NCBI GenBank assembly: GCA_028386065.3
Contig: JAKUCV010001313.1
Location: 62,001 to 126,000, forward strand
Length of the DNA stretch: 64,000 nucleotides
Source of the DNA: Turnera subulata
Taxonomy: Eukaryota; Streptophyta; Magnoliopsida; Malpighiales; Passifloraceae
Direction of reading: 5' to 3'
Under the pieces are notes generated by a model. The model made no database searches, was not told the DNA's origin, and worked only from the letters and a program-made list of their open reading frames with translations. The translations under genes and the position numbers were made by a program. Every line of letters begins with the position of its first letter. The first letter of the stretch is position 1. Of the stretch, positions 1 through 11,900 are shown in pieces.

Positions 1-97
1 ACTATAAGTGGAATAGTTTCATTAGCAAGCTTTTTTCAACAATGATCATTGAAGTGGAGCTTATGCAATTATTGATTTGGTGATATATTTTATGAAG
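1..97 (+). other. Intron of MMT at the window edge
   Basis: No coding sequence matching the expected upstream part of MMT is seen here. The AT-rich stretch ends in an AG at 96-97, directly before conserved coding sequence (GFVEDQFG), so it is read as the 3' end of an intron whose donor lies outside the window. Confidence 0.6.
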
Positions 98-3000
98 GGC
101 TTTGTTGAGGATCAGTTTGGTCTAGGCCTGATTGCTAGGGCAGTTGAGGAAGGGATAGAAGTCATCAAACCCATGGGGATTATGATATTTAACATGGGCG
201 GTCGTCCAGGACAAGCTGTTTGTAAACGCTTGTTTGAACGCCGTGGCTTTCGTGTGGACAAGCTTTGGCAGACTAAGATTATCCAGGCATGAATTATCAT
301 TTTTCAGCTAAAAGATTCTTTTTTACTGTTACTTTTCTGACACCTTCTCTTGAATGCTTGCTCCTGTTACAGGCTTCCGATACAGACATTTCTGCCCTTG
401 TTGAAATTGAGAAGAATAGTCCACATCGTTTTGAGTTTTTCATGGGTCTTAGTAACGATCAGCCCATTTGTGCTAGGACAGCATGGGCTTATGGGAAAGC
501 AGGCGGTCGAATTGCTCATGCTTTATCTGTTTACAGTTGTCAACTTCGCCAGCCAAATCAGGTGCACATTGTTTAAGCATGTATTCTGTCCTGGAATGTT
601 TTGTGCTTTTTGCTTCTGTGCAAAATAAGAACCTTAAAGTAGGAATTGTCTCTTTGAATTTGCAGGTTAAGAAAATTTTTGACTTCCTCAGGAGTGGCTT
701 CCACGATGTCAGCAGTTCCTTGGATTTATCTTTTGAAGATGATGCTGTTGCCGATGAGAAGATTCCATTCCTAGCTTATCTTGCCAGGGAATTGAAAGAC
801 AATTCATGTTTCCCATATGAGCCACCGGCTGGAAACATACAATTTCGTAATCTCATTGCAGGCTTTATGAAAACATACCACCATATCCCCCTGAGTTCTG
901 ATGTATAAGTCTCTCGTCTCTGTTTAATCAATAGTCTCTGATATTGTTTCAGGCAAATATTATGCGTGTTCTTTTCATAGGAATTATCTTAATCAGTTAT
1001 GCTAAAGTGCTATTATCTGTAGAAATACGTATATTACCATGCTGTTTATATAGGTCATTCACATGCCATGAAACTCTAACTTAAGAGCGAGGGAATGCGA
1101 TTGTGTTTACCTCTTAGGTAGTCTATAATTGAACACTGAGTAAACAGCATAGAAATCTTTAGTTTTAAGAAAAAGCTACTTTAAGTTCATGATTCTCCTG
1201 GCCTGTAAAGACTTCTGGTCAGACATGGTTTTAGTTCTATCTGATTTTATCTTGTTCTTGTACTGTAGTTTTACATTATCTAAGTGTACTCTTTAACATT
1301 GTGGCCACGGTAAATTAGCTGGTTGAAAATTATTCCAGTACTAATTTGAAGTTCCATTTTGTGTTGCATAAACTCCAATATTAACATGTCTCTTGCAATC
1401 ATTTTACAGAATATTGTTGTCTTTCCTTCAAGGGCTGTGGCCATTGAGAATGCTCTTCAATTGTTCTCACCTCGCCTTGCAGTTGTTGATGAATGTCTAA
1501 CTCGACACCTACCACGACAATGGTTGACATCTTTGGCAATTGAGGTATCAAATATTTTATATTTTGTATTCCTTTCTTATCATTTGTAATTGAAGATGAT
1601 ACATGACTTCGGTAGATTTCTTCATATTCCTTCACCATGTAAGCAAGTTCATGGCTTGCTAGTGCACCAAATTCACGAATTTCAGGTCAAAATAAAACCT
1701 TCTATTTCTTTGTTTGAAATTTATCTCGGTGAGTTGATAATGCTTTTGTTTTTCGCTCAAACGATTGCGGTGCTCACCTTTCTACCTACTCTAGTTGCTG
1801 CATGTATGGTGATCTGTTCTTTTCTTGTTTTTGGCATTGTAGGGTGCAGAAAGTGATGAGTATTCGAAGGACTCCATAACAGTAATTGAAGCCCCAAGAC
1901 AATCAGATTTGATGGTGGAACTGATAAAAAAGCTCAAGCCACAAGTAGTAGTTACTGGGATTGCTCAGTACGAGGCTGTCACTAGTTCGGCTTTCGCTCA
2001 ACTTTTAAATGTAACTCGAGAAATTGGATCTCGTCTATTCTTAGACATATCTGATCACTTTGAGTTATCTAGCCTCCCAAGTTCCACTGGAGTCTTAAGT
2101 TACCTTGCAGGAACTTCTTTGCCCTCACATGCAGCAATCATCTGTGGTCTTGTAAAAAATAAGGTAGTTGTTTGTATCAGATAACTACGGTGATAACTTT
2201 ACTTACATTAGTCTCAAATGTGGCTTCGTATGGTCTTTATAAATTTCCCTTGTTGATGATAGTAAAATCCTTTTCCAGGTTTATTCAGATCTAGAAGTAG
2301 CTTTTGTGATTTCAGAAGAAGAGGCCATCTTTAAAGCTTTGTCTAAGACTGTGGAAGTACTAGAAGGAAACACTGCACCAATTAGACAGTATTATTACGG
2401 TTGCCTTTTTCATGAGCTTCTTGCTTTTCAGCTTGCAGACCGACATCCTCCTGCAGAGGTTTGTCAGTGATCTATCTGTTGTTTTTATTTTTATTGCATA
2501 GCTGAAGTAGTTCTCCTATGAATAATGCATGCTTGGGTATGCTATTTTGGTTATAGCTTGGCCCTCCTGATGCCTAACGCAATATTATTATTGTAGTTGT
2601 GCATTACTAATGAACTGAAATTAGACTTGCAGTAGCTTTTGTATGGTCAAGCATTTTGCTGAAAAAGGCAACAAGAAAATGTCAGCTCAACATGTCATTT
2701 TAAGGTGTTATTTTATATTACACTTCACTGTGGTTACCCTGGATTTGAAGTTCAATATCTGGAGGGAAAATCTGCAGAATTCTGTATGTGTTGTAGCTTT
2801 CCATCATATGTTGACTGGCTTACCACAATATATCATCCTTATTTCAGTCAAATTGTTTTCAAACATCAAGATGAAAATCTCTCCATCAGAGAAGGCTATT
2901 GTTCTGCTTGTTTTTTTTTTATCTTCTTTTCCTTTTCTGGCATTGGCCTAACGGCTGCATTTTATTGTTTCATTATGTGAGTTACAATATTGTTTAACCA

Positions 3001-5012
3001 ATCCATAGTTTCTTGTTTTTCTTACTCACCATGGTAATTTTCACTTCATGTTCTTCAGAGGGAGTACAAAAAGGACACGTCAGCACAGTTGATTGGGTTT
3101 TCCAGTGCAGCTAAATCGGTGCTTAATAATTCTGAGTTGTCCATCAGTGATGCAGAAAAGTCCTCCTTGATTCACATGGACGTAGATCATAGTTTCTTGC
3201 CCATTCCATCTCCAGTCAAGGCTGCAATCTTTGAAAGCTTTGCCAGACAGAATATGGGAGAGTCGGAAATTGATGTCACCCCCAGTATAAAAAGCTTTAT
3301 TAGGAGCAATTATGGGTTCCAAACCGATAACAGCACTGAATTTGTATATTCTGATAACACCCAGGCTTTATTTAATAGATTGATCTTGTGCTGCAACCAA
3401 GAAGGTGGAACAATGTGCTTCCCAGGTGGCTCCAACGGAAACTATGTTTCAGCGGCCAAATTCCTGAAAGCAAATATCAAAATTATCCCTACTTGCCCTG
3501 ATGTTGGGTTTAAGTTGACGGACAAGGTACTTGGTAAAGCACTTGAGACGGTGTCTAAACCATGGGTCTACATGTCTGGTCCAACAATCAATCCTACTGG
3601 CTTGCTGTACAGCAACAAAGAGATGGAGAACATACTGACTACTTGTGCGCAATATGGTGCTAGAGTTATCATTGATACTTCTGTCTCAGGGTTGGAGTTT
3701 GATACTAGTGGTTGGGATGGCTGGGATTTGGGAGCTACATTAACGAAAATAAATTCCTGCAATCCATCTTTTTGTGTGTCTTTATTCGGTGGACTGTCTC
3801 TGACGATTCTTAGTGGAGCACTCAAATTTGGGTATCTGGTTTTGGACCGTCTCTTGGTTGATGCATTTTATAGTTTTCCGGCCCTAAGCAAACCTCACAG
3901 CACGGTTAAATATGCTATAAAAAAGTTATTGGGTTTGATGGAGCAGAAAGCTGGAGAACTGGCTGACGCAGTTGCCCAACAAAGAACAAATTTAAAGTCC
4001 AGAAGTAGGCGCCTGAAGGAGGTAACCGTTTGTTCTAAAAGCTTTGCATTTGCGACTTTGGCTGTTGTCAGTGTAGTTTTTGATTTTATACATGGATTGT
4101 GTGTGATGTTCGTTTTGTGTCTCCAACAAGGAGGCTCTGCATGTTTGGGACCATGTCCAGCCACATGAAAATAGAAGTGATTGGTTGGTTTATCTAAAAT
4201 GCACATTTTTGAAACTGTTGGTAAGTAGATGTGGGTTTTTTTTGGAATTCAGACTGGGATTGGGGAACTTCTGAAAGATGGGGCAACCTGCCAACTCTTA
4301 GGTCCTAATTCGTTTCAACTCCTAACTGAAAGAGAGGGCAATGTTCCTTCTATTGCTTTTCAATTAGTCTGAATTGACATCTGTTTTTTGTTTTTTTTTT
4401 GTTTTTTTTGTTTCTATTGGGGTCTGCACTCAGAGACTTGAGTACAGGGTAATAAGATGAAATGACTATGTTCTCTCTTCGTTGTCCCAAATGTTGGTTG
4501 TACTGACTTATTGAAACTTTTCCTAATAACATTTTGTCTCATGTATTGCTATCGCATGTTATTGAAATGGTGCCATGTCTGTCCTACGTGTATCTATCGT
4601 CAAATGACTTTCTTTTTAGATGTGATATCAATGCTTCATGCCCTGTCACTTTTCTCACATCAAATATGCTGGCTTTGTATTCTTGCAACAGACTTTGGAG
4701 AAAAGCGGGTGGGATGTACTTGAGCCTCGAGGTGGTGTCTCCATGGTGGCGAAGCCCTCTGCTTACCTTAACAAGGTTGTCAAGATTAGCCATTCACCAA
4801 AAGACGGTAAAGAAAACGGCGCAGCTCATGAAGTTAAGCTTGACGAGTTAAATATAAGGGGAGCTATTGTGAAGGCCACAGGTTTATGTATCAACAGCGG
4901 GTCGTGGACAGGTATTCCTGGGTATTGCCGTTTCAGTATGGCTTTGGGAGAAAGTGAGTTTGAAGCAGCATTGAATTGCATCAATGAATTTGATGCTGTC
5001 ATCCGCAGCTGA
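98..5012 (+). CDS. MMT: Methionine S-methyltransferase, 3' part (5' end outside window)
   Basis: MMT (EC 2.1.1.12) transfers a methyl group from S-adenosylmethionine to methionine, giving S-methylmethionine, a plant sulfur transport and storage compound. It is a cytosolic enzyme. Exons: 98-286, 373-561, 666-902, 1410-1544, 1843-2163, 2279-2458, 3059-4021, 4692-5012 (stop TGA 5010-5012). They join into 844 codons with no frame break; the family is about 1,070-1,090 residues, so roughly the first 230 are missing. Visible residues 1-63 (GFVEDQFGLGLIARAVEEG, MIFNMGGRPGQ) close the SAM-dependent methyltransferase domain. The remainder is the aminotransferase-like C-terminal region typical of plant MMT, ending in SGSWTGIPGYCRFS. 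At the place where class I aminotransferases carry the PLP-binding lysine (S-x-S-K), this protein reads SLFGG, so that domain is probably not catalytic. The first visible intron uses a GC donor (CAG then GCATGA at 287). Assignment is by recalled, near-continuous family similarity. Confidence 0.95.
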
Positions 5013-5992
5013 GGACTCCTTTTTACTTGTTTGATTCAGGTCATGCATACATAACACGTCTTGGTGTTGAGGGAATAAGTTTAATTTGGCTATCTGGCTT
5101 GGACAATGGCAGTCAGTTGTATTTGTGTTTTTCTTTTTTCCTTTCGGTCTTTCAGCTAGTATGAAACTGAATCGATGGTTGTAAAATTGAGGGTGACAAG
5201 TGTTTTCCATAATGTCTTGTATCTTCGTCTCCACTGGGGCGTCCTGGGGATGAACTTGCATAAAGAAAGCAATGGAAAAGAAAAGTTTTTTGGTTTTGCA
5301 TGTGAGTGTGCTTGTTGGGGGTATTTAAGAAGTGTTATTGTACGCAGTTCATCCAATGTGTGTATGGGGGGGGAGAGGATTTTGATGGTTAGTAGTTTCT
5401 GTTTCGAGGCGACATTGCATTAAACAAAAAAAGAAAAGAAAAGAAAAGATTTCAGAAGAAAAGGTTCATACTTTTTTTTTGAAGTGGAATTCTCTCAGCT
5501 TCGTTGGTGGTGCATGCAATCTTATTTTTGAGAGAACCGAGCAGAGCATGGGAAGGAAGTAACTGGTGATGGTATTAATTTATTTATTACTACTACACTA
5601 TAGATTGGGGGGGTGGGTTGTGGTGCTTATTTGGATAACACAAAAGAATAAAGTCCAGTCCATTTTTTATTTTTGGGCTTTTGCCGCTTGTTTGGGCTTG
5701 GAGAGTGACAAAAAAAGATTAGGAAAACATGAAATCAAATACTCTCGGCATTTTCTTTTCTGGGCTGCAGGTGAAAAGCTTTTGCAATTAAAAGTTAAAA
5801 AACCGAATAATAAGAGGCCCAAAAAAATCAAAATTATATAAAGGCCCAAACCCAAACTCGTAGTCTAACAAAGCAGCTTCCATATTTACATTACATTGCA
5901 TAGTAGTGCATACTACTCTACTCTGTGTGTGCGCGCGTGAACGGTCACTGCTTCAGTCTTTTGGTTTGGCAGAGCAAAGGGAAGAGTGAAGG
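5013..5992. other. MMT 3' region and SART3 upstream region
   Basis: The first 300-400 bases probably hold the MMT 3'UTR. An (AAAAG)n-like tract lies near 5424-5450. From about 5650 the sequence turns into the SART3 promoter, listed separately. No other gene is seen. Confidence 0.6.
5816..5848 (+). promoter_or_regulatory. SART3 core promoter: TATA box and two GGCCCA (site II) motifs
   Basis: GGCCCA occurs at 5816-5821 and at 5843-5848, and TATATAAA at 5835-5842, about 155 bases before the SART3 ATG. GGCCCA/TGGGCC elements are bound by TCP factors and are common in promoters of plant housekeeping genes. The arrangement and spacing are read directly; promoter function is inferred. Confidence 0.5.
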
Positions 5993-8900
5993 ATGGAAGA
6001 TGATCAAACCCTAACCCCAGCAGTAGATGATTCAGAACCACCACCACCAGCAGCAGCGGAGATGATGAGTAAGAATGATGTAAATGAGGCGGAGGCGCCA
6101 CTATCCTCCTCAGCCTCAGCCTCATCCTCACCCTCCTCGGAGGAGGAGGAATCGCAGCAGCAGGATGAAGAGGACCTCAAATCCCTAGAGTCCGAGCTCT
6201 CCACCAACCCTTCCAATTACGACGCTCACCTCCAAGTAAGCATCCATGTTCCCCCCTTTGTTTTTAGCCCTAGGTTTAGGGTAAATTGTTGTTTGTTAGT
6301 TAGTAAATGGATTTTTGGGGACAGTACATAAAGGTGTTGAGGAAAATGGGTGAGATTGAGAAGCTGAGGAAAGCGAGGGAGGCAATGAACGCAGTGTTCC
6401 CGCTGTCACCCCAGATGTGGATGGATTGGGCCCATGACGAGGCTTCCCTCTCCGATTCCTCCGATGACCTCGCTTCCGTCCACCTCCTCTATGAGCGTGC
6501 CGTCTCCGAGTATCTGGTACCCCACCTCTGCCCTCCCTCTCTTTCTTTCTTTCTTTCTTTTGCTTTCATTGCCTTTCTTCCTCTTTTTTTTTTTTTTTTT
6601 TATCATTATACTTCTACTACTAAGAGACTGTCTCTCGCTCTTTCTAACCCCAACGCCAACGGCAGTCGGTCCCTCTATGGTGCAGCTACTTGAATTACGT
6701 ACAAGAACATGATCCCTCGGTGCGTCAGTGCTCTCCCGACGGCATTTCCAAGGCCAGGGCTCTCTTCGAACAAGCGCTCGTTGCTGCTGGCTTGCACCTC
6801 TCTCAAGGCCCTTCCATTTGGGACTCCTACCGTGATTTTGAGCTCGCCCTCCTCCTTTCCATCCCTCCCGACGACCTTAAGGTCTTCCATCCTCTCTCCT
6901 CCATCCTTTCATTAAATCCCTTTTTATTTATTTTTCTTTTCTTAAAAAAAATAAAAACAAAACAAAAATCTCCTTGGGGATGTTCGCTTTTGGTTGCAGG
7001 CAAAAGAGCTTCAGGTCCAGCGAGTTCGGACTTTATTCAAACGTCAGTTATCCATCCCGCTCCTCAACTTGAGCTCTGTTCTCCAAGCTTACAAAGCATG
7101 GGAAGCCGAACAAGGAAATCTTCTTGCCTCCGATTCAACTGATCCCGATGGCATCCCTTCCGATGTTGCCGCCGCCTATCGCAAGGCTGTCGAAATGTCT
7201 AATGCCCGCGCCCAGCATGAACAACTTGTTTCTTCCCAGGATATTTCTGATGCCGAAAAATTCCAGAATTTCATGGTGCATACCCAATCATTCTACTATG
7301 TCCCCTGCTAATTTATATGTCCTTTCCCATTTTCACATTTTTATGAGGGATTCTCCCTGTTCATGTCATCTTTTTTCCAACTGTTACTTTGCTATTTGTC
7401 TGCTGTTTCGCTATATTGTTCAAGTAAAGCTGGCCATATCCTTTTCAAACTCATGGTTTCTTATGCCCCTTTCTATTATTTAAATTCATGATTTGTCGCA
7501 GAATTACATCAAATTTGAAAAATCTGTTGGTGATCCAACCCGGGTTCAGCTCTTGTATGAGCGAGCTGTTACAGAACTTCCTGTATCAAGTGATATCTGG
7601 CTTGATTATACTCGCTACATGAACAGGACCTTGAAGGTTTGTCCCTTTGATTTGGTATTCTTGTCTTCTTTTTCTTTCTTCCTGCTAAATAATTTGCCAT
7701 TTTCAGGTAGGAAATATTGTAACGAGTGTTCATTCCCGGGCTGTGAAAAACTGTCCTTGGGTTGGGGAACTTTGGGTTCGGTATTTGCTTTGCTTGGAAC
7801 GTGGCCGTGCTTCTGAAGACGAGATATCTGCTGTATGTACTGATTGTCATACCTTTCCTCCAGGAACTTTATTTTTTCCCTGATAGGGCTGTGTTTGATG
7901 CTTTATATTCTATACCCTGGTTAACTGATTGAATCCCTGACCCTAGTTCTGAGAAAAATTTCAGTTTCTATGTGCACTGTTGTTGAAGAAAGCAATATAA
8001 TGCTTTATGTCTTAAATAGCATATTGATTCTGTTCCGCTCTTCTTGAAATGTGATGCTTCTGACTCCGTTTAAGGTTACTCAGTTATTTTCTTTTGACTT
8101 CAGGTTTTTGAGAAGTCTTTGCAATGCACTTTCTCAACTGTTGAGGAGGTACTACCATTTTAGTTTTTCTCCTGCATCCGGTGCTCCAAATATTGTCTCT
8201 TTTTTGTTTTGCATTTTATGTATCTTCATTTTATTATGTTTGTTCTTACCAAACTTCTTTTTCAGTACCTGGACATATTCCTAACGCGGGTGGATGGCTT
8301 GAGACGGAGAATTTCAGCTGGCGGTGACACGAAGGCTGCCTTGGATTACTCAATAATCCGGGAAACCTTCCAGGTTTTCTTTATCAGTTCAATTTTTCCA
8401 ATGACCACGTTATAGCAGCTTGGATGGTGTCACTAATTTCAAACAACCATTTATGGCTTCTTCTACCTTCTCTGTTGGTGCTAATACTTATCATCTTGCA
8501 TCCAGTATGCGTCAGATTACTTGTCACCACAGCTTAAGGATACCGAGAGTTTGCTGCATCTTCATGCTTATTGGTCCCGTCTGGAGGTGACTTTGGGAAA
8601 AGATTTAGTGGCTGCTCGTGGAGTTTGGGAAAGCTTGCTTAAGACCAGGTTCACCGCATCTGCGCTTTAGCTATTTTCATCTAGGCGGTCTTTTTTTCTC
8701 CTCTTCTCTTGTTTTAACAATATTGCGTTTTGTAACCTCTTGTCAACTTCAAGGTTACATTTGATTTTGATTGTTGGTTTCCTATTGTCCCTTGGCAGTG
8801 GTTCAATGTTGAAAGCTTGGCTTGATTATATAGCAATGGAAATTGAACTAGGTCACATCAATGAAGCCAGGGCGATCTACCGGAGATGCTACAGTAAAAG

Positions 8901-11900
8901 ATTCCCTGGGGCTGGCTCAGAGGTATCTTCCTGTTCTTCCTTGCGCTCTCTCTCTCTCTTTCTTCCTTTATAGGTAGTATGGCTTTTCATTATAAACAAG
9001 TAAAACGTATATGCTGCCAAAAGTCTGTTATTTGTCATTTCTAATTATTGTAACTCCTATAGTAGGATTGATATACACCCATGGCGCTTTTTATAGTCTG
9101 CCTGTGTGTATACATATAAGTGCACACGCCTGGATGTGGAGACACATGTGAAAACTAAAAGTAAGGGCTAATAATATGTGGAAGATAATCATTACCTCTC
9201 TAGTTGCTAATAATGATATTAGTGATAGTGGTCCTGGGTTTTCCTATGGTTTGCTGCTTCTGTTGGTTGATGCCTTGAGTTCTAGGGAGGTTTCTTCAGT
9301 CTGTGTACTGCACTGTTGATTAGATGATACCTTCCTTTCCTAATCAACAGAATCATTCAGGAAATCTGCCATTCCTGGTTGCGCTTTGAGAGGGAATTTG
9401 GGACGCTGGAGGATTTTGACCATGCCATGCAGAAGGTATCCCTTTTGTTCTAATATTCTTTGTTTTTCTTGTTAAGTGAGTCTTTGACTCTAATTGGCTG
9501 TGGTGGCTTGCATTTTGGTAGGTATTGGAATGCGTTGACGTATAGATTGTGTCTTGACTGTTGATTTGCATTATTCAAGCCTTGGTATTATATGTTATGC
9601 TTCCTTAAGATTATTTGGTGTATATATTGATTATACAAAAGGGACTCTCACACTGATAGATACATTCAAGCAGAAAGCATAATCGTTAATCATATAGCTC
9701 AGGCGCTTGTATTAATAAATCAGCCTCTTGTTAGGCTGGTGCCTGAGTATGGTGTTTATGCATTGTAGTGATTCCCCTCAAATTCATATAGTCTGTATAA
9801 GAGAAATTTTCCAAAAGATTTTTATGGAACAATGAACCTGTATATGCTCAAAGCAGGTTGTTTGCTAGGTGTTAACGGAACAGAGGCTTCTAACTTTGTC
9901 AGGTGACGCCTCGTCTGGAAGAGTTGCAGCTATACCGGTTGCAGCAGGAATCGGCTGCTGTTGCTGAATTAACAGATCAGAGAGAGGTTCCCATCAAGAA
10001 AACTTCACGTGAAAAGCGAAAAGCAAATTCAAACATTGCTGAGGAGCAATCTCAATTGAAGAGACAAAAGCAAACAGCTCAAACCTTTAAGAAAGGGGAA
10101 AAGGATGCAGAGGTTCAGAACCTAGCTGAAGCTAATGAGCCAGAGGATACAAGTACCACGACCGGAAACACAGATGGCACCCATGACAGATTGACGAAAA
10201 GCATCGACACTGGAAAAAGAAAAGTGTTTACAGACCAGTGCACTGCATTTATCTCAAATCTTAGTCTCCAGGCAAGTAAATCACTACTTCCCCTCCCTTT
10301 CCCCACTAAATGGTCATGGAATGCTATCTCTTACAAGTGAAGTACAGGAACTTATTTTGACTTTCAACTATTTTTCAGGCAAGTAATGAAGATTTAAAGA
10401 ATTTCTTTGGTGATGGCGGGGGGGTTGTCTCTATTAGGATACTTCGTGATAAGTATACTGGAAAATCAAGGGTACTCACTCTCTCACTCAGCAGTTCTTT
10501 CTTGCTTTACTTATTCGGTGACAAGCATGAAGAAAAAGGTAGCTTATCTGATGTAGGGTAGAGAATAGGATAGAGAATAGAAAACTCAAAATAGCAGAGA
10601 ATCTAGCGGAATACGCAATCAGAATTGTTTAGGAACAATAGGATTGATAATTAGGGTTTAAAACCACTAGAGACGTATAGTCAAAATAAGATAATAATAA
10701 GCTACCGAAAACTAAAGCTAACATAACCTATTTATACTAGAGAAAACAATTACATCTATATCACCCTGCACATGGGAGACCCCATGCATGCCAGAATACT
10801 TATCCATCTTTGGCCAAACTTCTGCACTCTTCTCGAAGGTTAGTTGCACAAAATCGTTGCTATAATCTGTCTCCGAAAGTGACTGAGTAGTGCAATTAAA
10901 AGGGTCTTGGAAATCTGCTATTGTTGCTGCAACCTTCTCTTTATTATCATCTTGCTTGTTCGTAGCAATTTCTTCTGGTATTGTTGCTGTAACATTCTCT
11001 TTACCCTCATCTTGCTTGCTCATAGCAATCTCTTCTAGAGGAAAGACATCATCATCATCACTATAAGTGTCATAGATTGGTGGAGAATTCCAATCTTCTT
11101 CCTCACATTTGTTTGTCATCAACAACAACCTGCTCTCCTCTTCTTGATATCCATCTTCTTCGTTATCATTCTCTTCATCCGGATATCCATCCTCTTCATC
11201 CTGCTCATCATTAACAGGTTCAAATGCCTCCTCTTCTTCATCTTCCAAGTTCGCTGAATTCACTCTACCTTGTGGACAACTATAAGAGAAGTGTCCCTTT
11301 TCTCCACAAATAAAACAACGAATGCGAGACTCATTACCATCCTTAGAAGCTGTAGGACCAGAACTGATTTGAGGCTTCAGTTGTTTAGAATTGTGACCTT
11401 TGTCACTTCTCTCTCCGTTGCTTGAATTCCTTGCGCCAAAGCGATTATTCACCGCACCACCTTGGCTGGATTTGTGAGTATTCAAGTCAAATTTATCACC
11501 ACGAAATCCACCAGCAGGTTTCTGCCCAATCCCATCCATTCTTCCGAACAGAGGACGCCTTGCCCCATAGCGCTGCACTCGTTTTTCAGCCATCAATGCA
11601 AATTGACGAGCATCTTCAAGATTAAACAAACGTATAACTCCCATCTCATCCCTAACAGCTCGGTTTAGACCTGAAAGAAAACGAGAAGTCAATTCTTCTT
11701 TTGACTCTCTAAGACCAACTCTAATCAGTAGTTGTTAAATTCAGCCGTATACTCCTCCACTGTCATGCTTCGCTGTCTTAAAGAATGAAATCTCTCATAT
11801 AACTCCATAACATAATCAGATGCCAAAAATTGCTTGCGCAACTTTCTCTTCATATGTTCCCAAGTGTCAATTTTAGGCTTTCTTTGACGTACACGTTGCT

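Noticed and set aside
7124..7483. Long frame overlapping SART3 exon 4
   Set aside because: It is an alternative-frame shadow; the HAT-repeat frame is the one matching the family.
9349..9360. Earlier acceptor (AACAG) for SART3 exon 11 at 9350
   Set aside because: Its use shifts the frame into a stop; the acceptor at 9360 keeps the conserved ICHSWLRFERE.
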